NCBI GenBank assembly: GCA_002343395.1
Contig: DDSN01000020.1
Coordinates: forward strand, 1 to 24,370
From: Hyphomonadaceae bacterium UBA2389
GTDB taxonomy: Bacteria > Pseudomonadota > Alphaproteobacteria > Caulobacterales > Aquidulcibacteraceae
Reading direction: 5' to 3'
DNA length: 24,370 nucleotides
Notes under the pieces: generated by a model
Databases searched by the model: none
Told to the model about the DNA's origin: nothing
Seen by the model: the letters and a program-made list of their open reading frames with translations, nothing else
Translations under genes and position numbers: made by a program
Shown here: positions 1 to 8,468 of the stretch, piece after piece
Layout: each line of letters opens with the position of its first letter
Numbering within the stretch: the first letter of the stretch is position 1

Positions 1-2
1 GC

Positions 3-272
3 ATCGTCCTCTACATCACCGCGATGTGGGTGTCGGGAATCATGCAGGGCCTGATGTGGCGCGCCTACAACGAGTTCGGCTTCCTCGAATATTCGTTCGT
101 CGAGACAGTCGAAGCGATGCACCCATACTACATCATTCGCGCGGCGGGCGGCGGTCTGTTCCTCGTTGGCGCGCTGGTGATGGCTTACAATCTGTGGCGT
201 ACCGCCACCGGTGCGGCGCCGGCGCACGAGCGTGCGTCTGACGTGCCGGCAGCGGCCGTTGCGGCTGAATAG
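3..272 (+). CDS. ccoN: Cytochrome cbb3 oxidase subunit I (CcoN), C-terminal part
   Basis: This is the 3' end of the gene for the catalytic heme-copper subunit of the cbb3 terminal oxidase, an integral inner-membrane protein that reduces oxygen. The frame is already open at the window edge, so the start and all heme and copper ligands lie outside. About 89 residues are visible. They include a helix beginning IVLYITAMWVSGIMQGLMWR, the sequence EYSFVETVEAMHPYYIIRA typical of the CcoN end, and a last membrane helix around GGGLFLVGALVMAYNLW. A short Ala-rich cytoplasmic tail follows. The gene stops 14 bases before ccoO, consistent with one ccoNOQP transcript. Identification rests on this tail and on the downstream genes. 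Confidence 0.93.
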   Translation: MVLYITAMWVSGIMQGLMWRAYNEFGFLEYSFVETVEAMHPYYIIRAAGGGLFLVGALVMAYNLWRTATGAAPAHERASDVPAAAVAAE

Positions 273-286
273 GGGGCGATAGGATC

Positions 287-1021
287 ATGTGGTCATTTCA
301 CAAATGGTTCGAGCGTCACTCGCTCATTCTCATCGTTGGCATCCTCCTCGTCGTTTCCATCGGCGGGTTGGTCCAGATCACGCCATTGTTCTTCATTGAA
401 TCCACGATCGAGCGCGTGGACGGGGTGCGGCCTTACACGCCCCTCGAACTCGCGGGACGGCGCGTCTACATTCGGGAGGGCTGTTATGTCTGTCACTCTC
501 AGATGATCCGCCCGTTGCGGGATGAAGTGGAGCGTTACGGGCACTACTCGCTCGCCGCGGAGAGCATGTACGACCACCCATTCCAATGGGGATCAAAGCG
601 ATCTGGACCTGACTTGGCCCGTGTGGGCGGGCGCTACTCTGACGAGTGGCACCGCGCACACCTGGTCGATCCGCGTTCGGTCGTGCCGGAGTCGGTGATG
701 CCGCCCTACGCCTTCCTGGCGAACGCCGATGTCGACGCAACGCAAATGGACGATCACGTGCGGACTAACCGGTTGCTCAATGTCCCCTACACGGATGAGC
801 AGTTGGCGAACGCTGAAACGGATGCGTTGGCGCAAGCGCAGCCCATGGGCGAGCATGCCTTCGATTTTGAACAGCGTTATCCGGGCGTCGCCGTTCGCGA
901 CTTCGACGGCAACCCCGAACGCGTTACCGAAATGGATGCGCTCATCGCCTACCTGCAAATGCTCGGCACGGGCGTCGACTTCAATGCCTACCAGGCGGAT
1001 ACGCCTGAGAACCGACGCTAG
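287..1021 (+). CDS. ccoO: Cytochrome cbb3 oxidase subunit II, mono-heme cytochrome c (CcoO)
   Basis: This is the membrane-anchored mono-heme c subunit that passes electrons from CcoP towards CcoN. The 244-residue protein has one N-terminal membrane helix (about residues 12-35). The family signature REGCYVCHSQMIRP carries the CxxCH heme c site at Cys66, Cys69 and His70. Met138 in PESVMPPY is the likely axial ligand. Length is normal for the family. The ATG at 287 is preceded by the purine-rich AGGGGGCGATAGG, and the next gene's ribosome site overlaps this stop codon. Nothing looks odd. Confidence 0.96.
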   Translation: MWSFHKWFERHSLILIVGILLVVSIGGLVQITPLFFIESTIERVDGVRPYTPLELAGRRVYIREGCYVCHSQMIRPLRDEVERYGHYSLAAESMYDHPFQWGSKRSGPDLARVGGRYSDEWHRAHLVDPRSVVPESVMPPYAFLANADVDATQMDDHVRTNRLLNVPYTDEQLANAETDALAQAQPMGEHAFDFEQRYPGVAVRDFDGNPERVTEMDALIAYLQMLGTGVDFNAYQADTPENRR

Positions 1022-1030
1022 GAGGCTGCT

Positions 1031-1183
1031 ATGACATACGAGCAGTCAGTCCACTTCGCGCAGACCTGGGGCGTGCTGCTTCTGGCGCTCTGCTTCGGGG
1101 TGGCGGTGCTCTACGCACTGTGGCCAAGCAACAAGGAAAAATTTGCACGCGCCGCGCGGGCGCCGCTCGACGACGGGGAATGA
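1031..1183 (+). CDS. ccoQ: Cytochrome cbb3 oxidase small subunit CcoQ/FixQ
   Basis: This 50-residue protein begins MTYEQSVHFAQTWGVLLL. It has a single membrane helix (about residues 13-33) followed by a short charged tail (WPSNKEKF). Size, topology and position between ccoO and ccoP identify it as CcoQ, which stabilises the oxidase complex. A perfect AGGAGG (1020-1025) overlaps the ccoO stop codon and sits five bases before the ATG, so the start is well supported. The stop lies three bases before the ccoP ATG. CcoQ sequences are weakly conserved, so context carries much of the call. Confidence 0.9.
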   Translation: MTYEQSVHFAQTWGVLLLALCFGVAVLYALWPSNKEKFARAARAPLDDGE

Positions 1184-1186
1184 AGA

Positions 1187-2122
1187 ATGTCGGATAAACG
1201 AGAGCGCGACGAAATCAGTGGCACGGAAACAACCGGCCACGAGTGGGACGGGCTGAAAGAGCTAGACACGCCGCTGCCGCGTTGGTGGCTCTATGTCTTC
1301 TACGGCTCGATCTTGATCTCGATCGTGTACTGGGTGCTCATGCCAGCATGGCCGCTGGCGAACGGCTACACGCGCGGGACGCTGAACTGGTCGGACCGGG
1401 CAAACGTGGCGGCGGACGTGCAATCGCTTCGCGCGGCGCGTATGCCAATGTTTGAACGCCTTGGCCAAGCCAGCGCGGAGACGATCGCGGCCGATCCCGA
1501 GTTGCAGGAGTTCGCTCGAGCTGCAGGCGAGTCCGTGTTCGGCGACAACTGCAGAACCTGCCATGGGGCCGGCGGCGCCGGCGCTCCAGGCTATCCGGTC
1601 TTGGCGGATGACGTTTGGATTTGGGGCGGCACGCTCGCCGATATCGAGCACACGCTGCGTGTCGGCGTGCGCTCCACCCACCCCGATACGCGCATGTCGC
1701 AGATGCCGGCCTTCGGTCGGGACGGTCTGCTGACGCCGGCCCAAGTTAGTGACGTCACGGAGCACGTGATTTCAATTTCGTCAGCGCGCGATCGGCTTGC
1801 GCCGGACGCTGGCGCCGCCGCTCGTGGGGCGATAGTGTACGCGGAGCAATGTGCGCTCTGCCACGGCGCGACAGGCGCGGGCGACCGCGCGCAGGGCGCT
1901 CCCAGCCTAGCGGACGACGTGTGGCTCTACGGCAGCGAACGCGCGGATATCCGCTCTCAGATCGAACTGGGCCGTGGCGGCGTCATGCCGTCCTGGGAAG
2001 CGCGGTTTGATGCAGGTACGCTGCGGGCGTTGGCGTACTATGTCCATGAACTTGGTGGTGGCGAGCCCGACGCGCCGCCACCTGCGGCGCCAGCGACGGA
2101 GGCTTCTGCGCCAAGTCAATGA
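1187..2122 (+). CDS. ccoP: Cytochrome cbb3 oxidase subunit III, di-heme cytochrome c (CcoP)
   Basis: This is the di-heme c subunit that accepts electrons from soluble or membrane c-type cytochromes and passes them to CcoO. The 311-residue protein has a short cytoplasmic N-terminus ending in LDTPLPRWW, a typical CcoP motif. One membrane helix (about residues 33-54) follows, then two cytochrome c domains. The heme sites are CRTCH (Cys122, Cys125, His126) and CALCH (Cys222, Cys225, His226). Met173 in QMPAFG and Met267 in GGVMPSW are the likely axial ligands. The C-terminus is a Pro/Ala-rich tail. It is the last gene of ccoNOQP, and a hairpin terminator follows at once. Confidence 0.96.
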   Translation: MSDKRERDEISGTETTGHEWDGLKELDTPLPRWWLYVFYGSILISIVYWVLMPAWPLANGYTRGTLNWSDRANVAADVQSLRAARMPMFERLGQASAETIAADPELQEFARAAGESVFGDNCRTCHGAGGAGAPGYPVLADDVWIWGGTLADIEHTLRVGVRSTHPDTRMSQMPAFGRDGLLTPAQVSDVTEHVISISSARDRLAPDAGAAARGAIVYAEQCALCHGATGAGDRAQGAPSLADDVWLYGSERADIRSQIELGRGGVMPSWEARFDAGTLRALAYYVHELGGGEPDAPPPAAPATEASAPSQ

Positions 2123-2152
2123 TCCGTGCGTAGAACTTTTGTAGCCATTTTG

Positions 2153-2187
2153 CCGGCTGCGTGACACTGTCGCGCAGCCGGTTTGCT
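2153..2187 (+). terminator. Hairpin terminator after ccoP
   Basis: A near-perfect hairpin lies 30 bases after the ccoP stop. The outer stem CCGGCTGCG (2153-2161) pairs with CGCAGCCGG (2173-2181). Inside, one T.G wobble and three more pairs close on a three-base loop. The 13-bp stem is followed by TTTGCTT, a modest T-tract. It most likely ends, or partly attenuates, the ccoNOQP transcript before ccoG. Confidence 0.7.
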
Positions 2188-2214
2188 TAGAGCGTTCGGG
2201 AGACGACGCTGGCC

Positions 2215-3693
2215 ATGAACAAAGTCACATTGATTGATCGACGCGACGACGACCACGGCATTGACGCTCAGGCCGTGAACTCGAAAGAAGCGCGCGCTCT
2301 CTACAAGAAACGCGAGCAGATATACCCGAAACTTGCGTATGGCTTTTTCCGAAACCTGAAGTGGGCGGCGATGGCCGTGCTGCTCGGAATATACTACGTC
2401 ACACCTTGGCTGCGTTGGGACCGAGGGGAGGGACGGCCTGACCAGGCGGTCCTCGTGGATTTTGAAGGTCGCCGTTTTTATTTCTTCTTTATCGAGCTTT
2501 GGCCTCAGGAAGTTTATTACATCACCGGCCTGTTGATCTTGGCGTCACTAGGCATCTTTCTGTCGTCGGCATTGTTCGGCCGGGTGTGGTGCGGCTACGC
2601 GTGCCCGCAGACGGTGTGGACCGATCTCTACATCTACGTCGAACGCGCGATTGAAGGCGACCGCAACGAGCGGATGCGTCTGGACAAGGCGCCGCTTTCC
2701 TTTTCCAAAGCGACGAAAAAGATCGCCAAACACGCCATTTGGATCGCAATTGCCGCCGCGACGGGCGGCGCCTGGGTGTTCTATTTCGGCGACGCGCCGA
2801 CCTTGGTTCGGGAGTTGTTTACCGGGACCGCCTCCGCGGCGACTTACCTTTTCGTTGGCGTGCTAACATTCACGACCTATGCGCTGGCTGGTACCATGCG
2901 CGAGCAAGTCTGCACGTTCATGTGTCCCTGGCCTCGAATTCAAGCGGCCATGATAGACAAAGACGCCTTGTCGGTGACCTATCGGCTTGATCGGGGTGAG
3001 CCACGTGGCCCGCACAAGAAGGGCGAAACCTGGGAAGGGCGTGGTGATTGCATCGACTGCCGGCAGTGCGTCGCGGTGTGCCCCCAGGGGATCGACATCC
3101 GGGATGGCGACCAACTGGAATGCATCAACTGCGCGCTTTGTATCGACGCCTGCGATGATGTGATGCGCAAGGTTGGACGCCCAGCCGGCCTCATCGCCTA
3201 CGACAGTTACGCGAACGTGAAACGCAGGGAAGTCGGCAAGGCGACCGCGTACCGGCTTCTCCGGCCTCGAACGATCCTCTACGGCGTTCTAATGGCGATC
3301 GTCGCCGTGGTCATGATCTACGGTCTCGCGACCAGACATACTTTAGATCTCAACGTTATTCGCGATCGCAGCCCGCCCTTTGTGCGCCTCGCGGACGGGT
3401 CGGTGCGCAATGATTATGCGCTGAAGGTCATCAACATGACAAATGTCGCGCGACGTGTGTCGATCCAGGTGGCGGGCTTGGAGGGCGCGCATCTGCAAGC
3501 CCCGAATTTGTCAGCCGATGGACAAATCTTTGTCACCGCCCAGCCGGATAGCGTGACCAACGTGCGGGTGCACGTAATAGCGCCGGCTGCGACGGCGCCG
3601 GGTTCGCACGACCTGTCGTTCGAGGTGCGCGATCTCGACACACGCGAGTCGGCGACAAGCGCGTCGGCGTTCTTGTCGGGAACTAGGCGATGA
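2215..3693 (+). CDS. ccoG: cbb3 oxidase accessory protein CcoG/FixG, polyferredoxin
   Basis: CcoG is a membrane-bound iron-sulfur protein needed for cbb3 oxidase biogenesis; the family is linked to copper reduction for the CuB site. The 492-residue protein has helices near residues 48-63, 100-120, 170-190, 208-225 and 350-367. Membrane-proximal motifs are RVWCGYACPQT (Cys126, Cys130) and QVCTFMCPWPR (Cys233, Cys237). Two [4Fe-4S] ferredoxin motifs follow: Cys279, 282, 285, 289 and Cys303, 306, 309, 313. The C-terminal 120 residues form the Ig-like periplasmic domain of FixG proteins. Its stop overlaps the ccoH start as ATGA, indicating translational coupling. It starts the ccoGHIS unit downstream of the ccoP terminator. 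Confidence 0.96.
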   Translation: MNKVTLIDRRDDDHGIDAQAVNSKEARALYKKREQIYPKLAYGFFRNLKWAAMAVLLGIYYVTPWLRWDRGEGRPDQAVLVDFEGRRFYFFFIELWPQEVYYITGLLILASLGIFLSSALFGRVWCGYACPQTVWTDLYIYVERAIEGDRNERMRLDKAPLSFSKATKKIAKHAIWIAIAAATGGAWVFYFGDAPTLVRELFTGTASAATYLFVGVLTFTTYALAGTMREQVCTFMCPWPRIQAAMIDKDALSVTYRLDRGEPRGPHKKGETWEGRGDCIDCRQCVAVCPQGIDIRDGDQLECINCALCIDACDDVMRKVGRPAGLIAYDSYANVKRREVGKATAYRLLRPRTILYGVLMAIVAVVMIYGLATRHTLDLNVIRDRSPPFVRLADGSVRNDYALKVINMTNVARRVSIQVAGLEGAHLQAPNLSADGQIFVTAQPDSVTNVRVHVIAPAATAPGSHDLSFEVRDLDTRESATSASAFLSGTRR

Positions 3694-4196
3694 ACGCCGC
3701 CCAGAAACGCCCTGTTGAGTTGAAAGGCTGGCACGTCCTTGCCGCCATGCTTGCCTTCTTTGGCCTCGTCATAGCGGTCAACGTCGTCTTTGCCGTATTC
3801 GCCATTAATTCCTTCCCTGGCGAGGATGTGCGTCGCTCCTACCTCCAGGGGATTCAATATAACGACACACTCGCGCAACGGCGTGCGCAGGCGGCCCTCG
3901 GTTGGCGCGCGGATGTTCGTTTCGTCGAAGGCTCGGGGGGGGACGCAGCATTGGAAGTGGCGCTGTTTGATCGCGAGGGCCATCCCATCGATGGCGTGGT
4001 ATTAAACGGAGCGTTGCAGTGGCCCACGGATGCGCGTCGGGACCAAGCCATTGAGTTCCGGCACGTCGGCTCAGGGCGGTACGTCGCGGCGTTGCCGTCG
4101 TTGACAGAAGGGCGATGGCGCTTGCGGGCTCGCGCGGAGCGCGGCGCGGAGGCGCTCGACTTTGAAGCGGAGCTTTCATGGCCGTCATCGCGCTAA
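3690..4196 (+). CDS. ccoH: cbb3 oxidase assembly protein CcoH/FixH
   Basis: This is a 168-residue FixH-family protein with one N-terminal membrane helix (about residues 13-36) and a periplasmic beta-rich domain ending in LRARAERG and LDFEAELSWP. CcoH associates with the oxidase subunits during assembly. The ATG shares the ATGA overlap with the ccoG stop, and the 3' end overlaps the ccoI start by 19 bases, so ccoG, ccoH and ccoI are almost certainly co-translated. FixH proteins diverge quickly, and the call relies on topology, the N-terminal helix pattern and gene order. Confidence 0.92.
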   Translation: MNAAQKRPVELKGWHVLAAMLAFFGLVIAVNVVFAVFAINSFPGEDVRRSYLQGIQYNDTLAQRRAQAALGWRADVRFVEGSGGDAALEVALFDREGHPIDGVVLNGALQWPTDARRDQAIEFRHVGSGRYVAALPSLTEGRWRLRARAERGAEALDFEAELSWPSSR

Positions 4197-6451
4197 AAGA
4201 AGACGCCGGATGCCCGTCGGGTTTGGCGCCGGCTGAACGAGAAGAGTCACGCGCGGATCCGAGCGCATTTGTTCGCCAGGGCGCCGACGGCCGCGATGTT
4301 CTGGAACTGATGGTGCAAGGCGCAAAGTGCGCGGGATGCATCCGCAAAATCGAGGGAGGTCTCTTGGCGCTGCCGGGGGTGACGGATGCGCGTCTGAATC
4401 TGTCGACTGGGCGGCTTAGCGTATCGTGGGCGCACGGCGCCGTGGCCGCGCGTGAAATCACCGACGCCCTTGGGCGACTGGGATACGCCTCCGCCGCCTT
4501 CGATCCCGAGGCAGCCCGGCAAAGCGCCGACGAAGAGGGTCGCCGGCTACTCCGTTACATGGCGGTCGCTGGCTTCGCCGCGATGAACATTATGATGTTC
4601 TCGGTGCCGGTCTGGTCGGGCGGCGGCGAGATGGGCGAGGGTACCCGCACACTCTTGCATTGGGTGTCCGCCTTCATCGCCATCCCAGCCTCGCTCTATG
4701 CGGCGCAACCATTCTTCCGCTCTGCGTGGAAGGCGCTCAGCGCGCGACACGCGAATATGGACGTGCCCATTTCGCTCGCCGTGTTTCTGACCCTGGGCAT
4801 AAGCGTCGCCGAGACCATCCAGCAGGGCGAACACGCCTATTTCGACGGCATCACTATGCTGTTGTTCTTCCTTTTGGTCGGGCGGTATCTCGACCACAGG
4901 CTGCGAGAGCGCGCACGCACAGCAGCGCGCGACCTGCTGGCGCTGCAGTCGGTGTCTGCTTCGCGAATTGAACCGGACGGCACAATCCGCGCTATCCCAG
5001 CTCGCGATATCGGGGTGGGCGATCGGCTCTCTCTTGCCGCAGGCGATCGCGCGCCTGTCGACTGCGTTGTGGAAGAGGGCGTTTCGGAACTCGATCGCTC
5101 GATGTTGACCGGTGAAACGATGCCACAACCGGCGGGGGTTGGCGCTGTCGTTCATGCAGGCGTCGTTAACTTGACGCAGCGTTTGGTCGTTAAGGCGACT
5201 GCACGCGTTCAGGACTCGGCGATGGCGCAACTGGCGCGCCTCATCGAGATCGGCGAGCAAGGACGCGCGCGCTTCGTTCGGCTGGCCGACAAGGCTGCGG
5301 CGCTTTACGTCCCCGTCGTACACTCGCTCGCCGCCTTGACGTTTCTTGGCTGGCTTTTCGGACCCTCGCTTTTGCGCTTAGCGGGTTTTGAAGTCGCGGA
5401 CGTGGGGGTCCGCATCGCTCTGATGAACGCAATAGCGGTGCTCATTATCACTTGTCCGTGCGCCTTGGGTTTGGCTGTTCCGGCCGTTCAGGTCGTGGCT
5501 ACGGGGCGCCTGTTCAAGCGCGGCGTCCTGGTGAAGTCAGGCGATGCCTTGGAGCGCCTCGCGGAAACAGACGTTGTCGTCTTTGATAAGACGGGCACCC
5601 TCACGCTGGGCAAGCCGACGTTAATATCGCGCGTGGAGACGGAAACGCTTCAGGCCGCCGCCAGTCTCGCGCGGACATCGCGTCACCCGTTGTCCCGGGC
5701 GCTGACAGAAGCGGCCGGCCCCGGTGTGCCGCAGGCTTCGGCGCGGGAACTCCCTGGCGAAGGCATCGAGGCCGACGTCAATGGCGAAAAGTGGCGACTG
5801 GGCCGGCGTTCGTTCGCGGCGCCGACGGCGCCCGACGCGAACGATGGCGCGGTCGAACTTTGGTTCTCGCGCGGCAGCGGCGTGGCGGCTCGTTTCGTTT
5901 TCATGGACGCACTGCGCTCGGACGCGTCTGAGACTGTGAGGGCGCTGAAGCAACGCGGAATCGCCGTTGAACTTCTATCCGGTGATCGCCCAACCGCTGT
6001 TGCCGCGGCCGCCCTCGCCGCTGGGATTGAGGCCTGGAAGGGTGGCGTCAGTCCCGCTGATAAGACCGCGCGCCTCGCCGCACTGAAGGCGAGCGGCCGA
6101 AGATCGCTGATGGTCGGCGACGGATTGAACGACGCAGCGGCCTTGGCCGCCGCACATGCCTCCGCTTCGCCGGGAACCGCGCTTGAAGCCAGCCAAGCGG
6201 CGTCCGACCTTGTGATACAAGGAGCTGGTCTGCTGGCGCTTGTGGAAGCGATCGACGTTGCGAAGGCGGCGAAGGCGCGTGCGCTCGAAAATTTGCGTTT
6301 CTCGGCGCTCTACAATCTCATTGCCGCGCCGACGGCTGCAGCGGGTTTGTTGACGCCCCTCATCGCGGCGCTCGCGATGTCGGGGTCATCCCTGATCGTT
6401 ACGCTAAACGCGCTGCGACTTCAGCTCCGGGGCGGCCCATGGACATCATGA
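4178..6451 (+). CDS. ccoI: Copper-transporting P1B-type ATPase CcoI/FixI
   Basis: This heavy-metal ATPase handles the copper used in assembly of the cbb3 CuB site. The 757-residue protein starts with an HMA domain whose metal site reads CAGC (Cys51, Cys54), the CcoI-type variant of CxxC. It has the TGET actuator motif (311-314), the membrane metal site CPC (Cys426, Cys428), the phosphorylated Asp470 in DKTGTLT, the HP pair (503-504) and GDGLND (647-652). Length is normal. The ATG at 4178 lies inside the ccoH end, with GGAG about seven bases upstream. The stop overlaps the ccoS start. The neighbours separate it from general CopA exporters. Confidence 0.96.
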   Translation: MAVIALKEDAGCPSGLAPAEREESRADPSAFVRQGADGRDVLELMVQGAKCAGCIRKIEGGLLALPGVTDARLNLSTGRLSVSWAHGAVAAREITDALGRLGYASAAFDPEAARQSADEEGRRLLRYMAVAGFAAMNIMMFSVPVWSGGGEMGEGTRTLLHWVSAFIAIPASLYAAQPFFRSAWKALSARHANMDVPISLAVFLTLGISVAETIQQGEHAYFDGITMLLFFLLVGRYLDHRLRERARTAARDLLALQSVSASRIEPDGTIRAIPARDIGVGDRLSLAAGDRAPVDCVVEEGVSELDRSMLTGETMPQPAGVGAVVHAGVVNLTQRLVVKATARVQDSAMAQLARLIEIGEQGRARFVRLADKAAALYVPVVHSLAALTFLGWLFGPSLLRLAGFEVADVGVRIALMNAIAVLIITCPCALGLAVPAVQVVATGRLFKRGVLVKSGDALERLAETDVVVFDKTGTLTLGKPTLISRVETETLQAAASLARTSRHPLSRALTEAAGPGVPQASARELPGEGIEADVNGEKWRLGRRSFAAPTAPDANDGAVELWFSRGSGVAARFVFMDALRSDASETVRALKQRGIAVELLSGDRPTAVAAAALAAGIEAWKGGVSPADKTARLAALKASGRRSLMVGDGLNDAAALAAAHASASPGTALEASQAASDLVIQGAGLLALVEAIDVAKAAKARALENLRFSALYNLIAAPTAAAGLLTPLIAALAMSGSSLIVTLNALRLQLRGGPWTS

Positions 6452-6591
6452 TCTTCCTGATTCCCGTGGCTGTGCTCATGGGTGCGGTCGGGCTCGCGGC
6501 GTTCTTTTGGAGTCTACGATCGGGCCAGTACGAGGACCTTGAAGGTGCTGCGCATCGCATCCTCATCGATGACGAGGAAGACCGCACCTAG
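6439..6591 (+). CDS. ccoS: cbb3 oxidase maturation protein CcoS
   Basis: CcoS is a tiny membrane protein needed for cofactor insertion into cbb3 oxidase. The 50-residue protein has one helix (about residues 4-25) and the family tail FFWSLRSGQYEDLEGAAHRIL, followed by an acidic end (DDEEDRT). Two starts are possible in the same frame: ATG 6439 (used here) and ATG 6448, which forms a classic ATGA overlap with the ccoI stop and may be the real one. Its stop codon overlaps the stop of the converging MBOAT gene in a shared CTAG. Confidence 0.94.
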   Translation: MDIMIFLIPVAVLMGAVGLAAFFWSLRSGQYEDLEGAAHRILIDDEEDRT

Positions 6592-8207
6592 AACTGCCAA
6601 TAGAGAAATTCGCTTCGTCCCGTGAGTTTGACCATCGAAGCGCCTATGAGAGCAACGGTGACAAGCAACCAGGGCAGCGTTGGCGCCCAATGAAGCTCTG
6701 GCCCAACGAGCAGGAGCTTCGGCGGCTGTTTTGGCAGCGTGAGCGTGGGCTGATAGCGCGAGAGCACCTGCAGCGAGTCCGGGGTGAACAATGCAACGGC
6801 GACAACGCCCGCTAGGGTCGCAAGGCTAAAGGCGAACGTGCTGAGCGGAACGTCGCCAGCCAAACCCAGCATGGGACCAAGATTAGGCGCGCCTAAGGCC
6901 GTCGCTAGTCCTAATGGGAGGCCAAAACCGTGCATCCCCAACATCCCCGCAAAGATATTTCCGGCGGTTCCGAGGTCTGGCGCACGGAAGAGAACCATCG
7001 CGAACACCACCGCCAGTAGCGTCACAACGAATCCCGCGAGCGACTCGATCCAACTCATCCGTTTGCCATGGGTTTTGGAACCATACTGTCGCCAAAGGTG
7101 ATTGGCGATCAAGTAAGCTCCGTGCAGCGCGCCCCACAGAATGAACGTGTATCCCGCCCCGTGCCATACGCCGGAAAGCAACATTGTCGCCATGGTGGGA
7201 AGCCCGAGTACGGAAACGAACGCGAGCAGTTTTGAGCCGCGCGCGCCGAGCGCTGGCTTTCCAGCAGCCGCGCGGCGGCGTGCGATTGAAAGCGCAAGCG
7301 GATTATAGACGTAGGCGGTGAGAAAGCGCGTGAGGGTTACGTGCCAGCGCAACCAGAAATCGATGATATTGGACGCTCGCAAGGGGGAGTCAAAGTTCAT
7401 CGGCAGACGCATCCCAAACAACAGAGCCGCGCCGCACGCCATATCGCTATACCCGGAGAAGTCGAAGTAAATCTGAAACGTAAACCCGATCGCGGCGAAC
7501 CACGATTGTACGAGCGTCGCTTGCTCGCCTGCTGCGGCGTAGGCAAACACGGGTGACACTGCTTCAGCCACGCTGTCCGCCAACACGACTTTCTTGAACA
7601 GGCCAAAGCTGAACAGAGTGATCCCGAGCGCAAACAGGGTCGCATCAAATCTTGCGCGTAACGTTTCAAACTGCGGCGCCATCTCACGAAAGTGGACGAT
7701 CGGGCCGGCGATGAGCTGCGGAAAGAACATCACGAACAAAAGATAGTCGCGCAGTGAGAAGCTCTTTATGCGCCCGGCCGATACGTCGATCAGGAAGGCA
7801 ATTTTTTGAAATGTAATGAATGAGATGCCGAGCGGCAGGATAATTTGCTCAAATGAGAAGTGCGCCCCGGTGACGTCATTCGCGATCGAAACGGCGAAGT
7901 TCGCATATTTGAAGTATCCGAGAAGGCAAACGTTGAACAGAATGCCGATGGCGACCAGAGCGGACTTCAAATGCGGGCGCGAACCTGCCGCCGCGAGACG
8001 CACGATAACCGACGCAAGCGCATAATTGACGGCGAGCGAAGGCCCTATGATCCAGAGATTGAATGGGCGCCACCAAGCGTAGAAGACGACTGAGGCCAGG
8101 ATTAGCCAGCCTAACGCTGCTGATCGTGACAAAGCGCCCAGGGCAAAAAAGACCGCCAACGTGATTGGCAGGAAGAGGAGGATGAATTCGTAGGAATTGA
8201 ATAGCAT
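6588..8207 (-). CDS. MBOAT-family membrane O-acyltransferase (AlgI/DltB-like)
   Basis: The 539-residue polytopic protein begins MLFNSYEFILLFLP, the usual opening of the AlgI-like MBOAT family, with roughly a dozen hydrophobic helices. Signature stretches are FFPQLIAGPI (171-180), FDFSGYSDMA (258-267) and FWLRWH with His289. The invariant catalytic His349 lies in SGVWHGAGYTF. The family moves acyl groups across the membrane onto exported polymers. Alginate AlgI uses acetyl; DltB uses D-alanyl carried on an ACP. Here an ACP gene lies 18 bases upstream and an SGNH-like gene is in the same unit, which favours a DltB-like carrier-dependent route. The G-rich GGGGGGG before the ATG serves as ribosome site. 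Donor and acceptor are unknown. Confidence 0.92.
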   Translation of the reverse strand: MLFNSYEFILLFLPITLAVFFALGALSRSAALGWLILASVVFYAWWRPFNLWIIGPSLAVNYALASVIVRLAAAGSRPHLKSALVAIGILFNVCLLGYFKYANFAVSIANDVTGAHFSFEQIILPLGISFITFQKIAFLIDVSAGRIKSFSLRDYLLFVMFFPQLIAGPIVHFREMAPQFETLRARFDATLFALGITLFSFGLFKKVVLADSVAEAVSPVFAYAAAGEQATLVQSWFAAIGFTFQIYFDFSGYSDMACGAALLFGMRLPMNFDSPLRASNIIDFWLRWHVTLTRFLTAYVYNPLALSIARRRAAAGKPALGARGSKLLAFVSVLGLPTMATMLLSGVWHGAGYTFILWGALHGAYLIANHLWRQYGSKTHGKRMSWIESLAGFVVTLLAVVFAMVLFRAPDLGTAGNIFAGMLGMHGFGLPLGLATALGAPNLGPMLGLAGDVPLSTFAFSLATLAGVVAVALFTPDSLQVLSRYQPTLTLPKQPPKLLLVGPELHWAPTLPWLLVTVALIGASMVKLTGRSEFLYWQF

Positions 8208-8225
8208 GGGCCCCCCGTTGCCTCG

Positions 8226-8468
8226 TCAGCGTTTGAGCGCCAGAATCTGGCGCGCGATCTCGCCGACGTTTTGAAATGCCTCCACGTCGCTCAGTTGAAA
8301 GCGCACCCCAAATTCAGATTCGACGGCGACAATGAAGTTCACATAAGCGAATGAATCCCAGCCGGGAACGTCTGGGCGTTCGGTCGCGGCGGTCAACGTG
8401 ATGCTTTCGTCTTGAAGTAAATCGCGAAGGATCCGCGTCAATCCGTCGAGAACTTCAGGTTCTGTCAT
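8226..8468 (-). CDS. Acyl carrier protein (DltC-like position)
   Basis: This 80-residue acidic carrier protein begins MTEPEVLDGLTRILRDLL. The phosphopantetheine attachment serine is Ser39 in PGWDSFAYVNFIV, matching the D-S-[LF] consensus and following the typical WDS pattern of stand-alone carriers. Helices II and III follow normally (AVESEFGVRF, DVEAFQNVGEIARQIL). The ATG at 8468 lies inside the 3' end of the FkbH-like gene (14-base overlap). A much longer upstream reading frame exists but is only the antisense-like frame of that gene. The carrier presumably holds the acyl group loaded by the FkbH-like enzyme and used by the MBOAT protein. Confidence 0.9.
   Translation of the reverse strand: MTEPEVLDGLTRILRDLLQDESITLTAATERPDVPGWDSFAYVNFIVAVESEFGVRFQLSDVEAFQNVGEIARQILALKR

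Noticed and set aside
2225..2245. Possible FNR/FixK box near ccoG (TTGATTGATCG)
   Set aside because: The second half does not fit ATCAA and the site lies inside the ccoG coding sequence.
4547..5323. Minus-strand open frame of 258 codons opposite ccoI
   Set aside because: It overlaps the conserved ATPase core of ccoI and encodes Arg/His-rich sequence without motifs.
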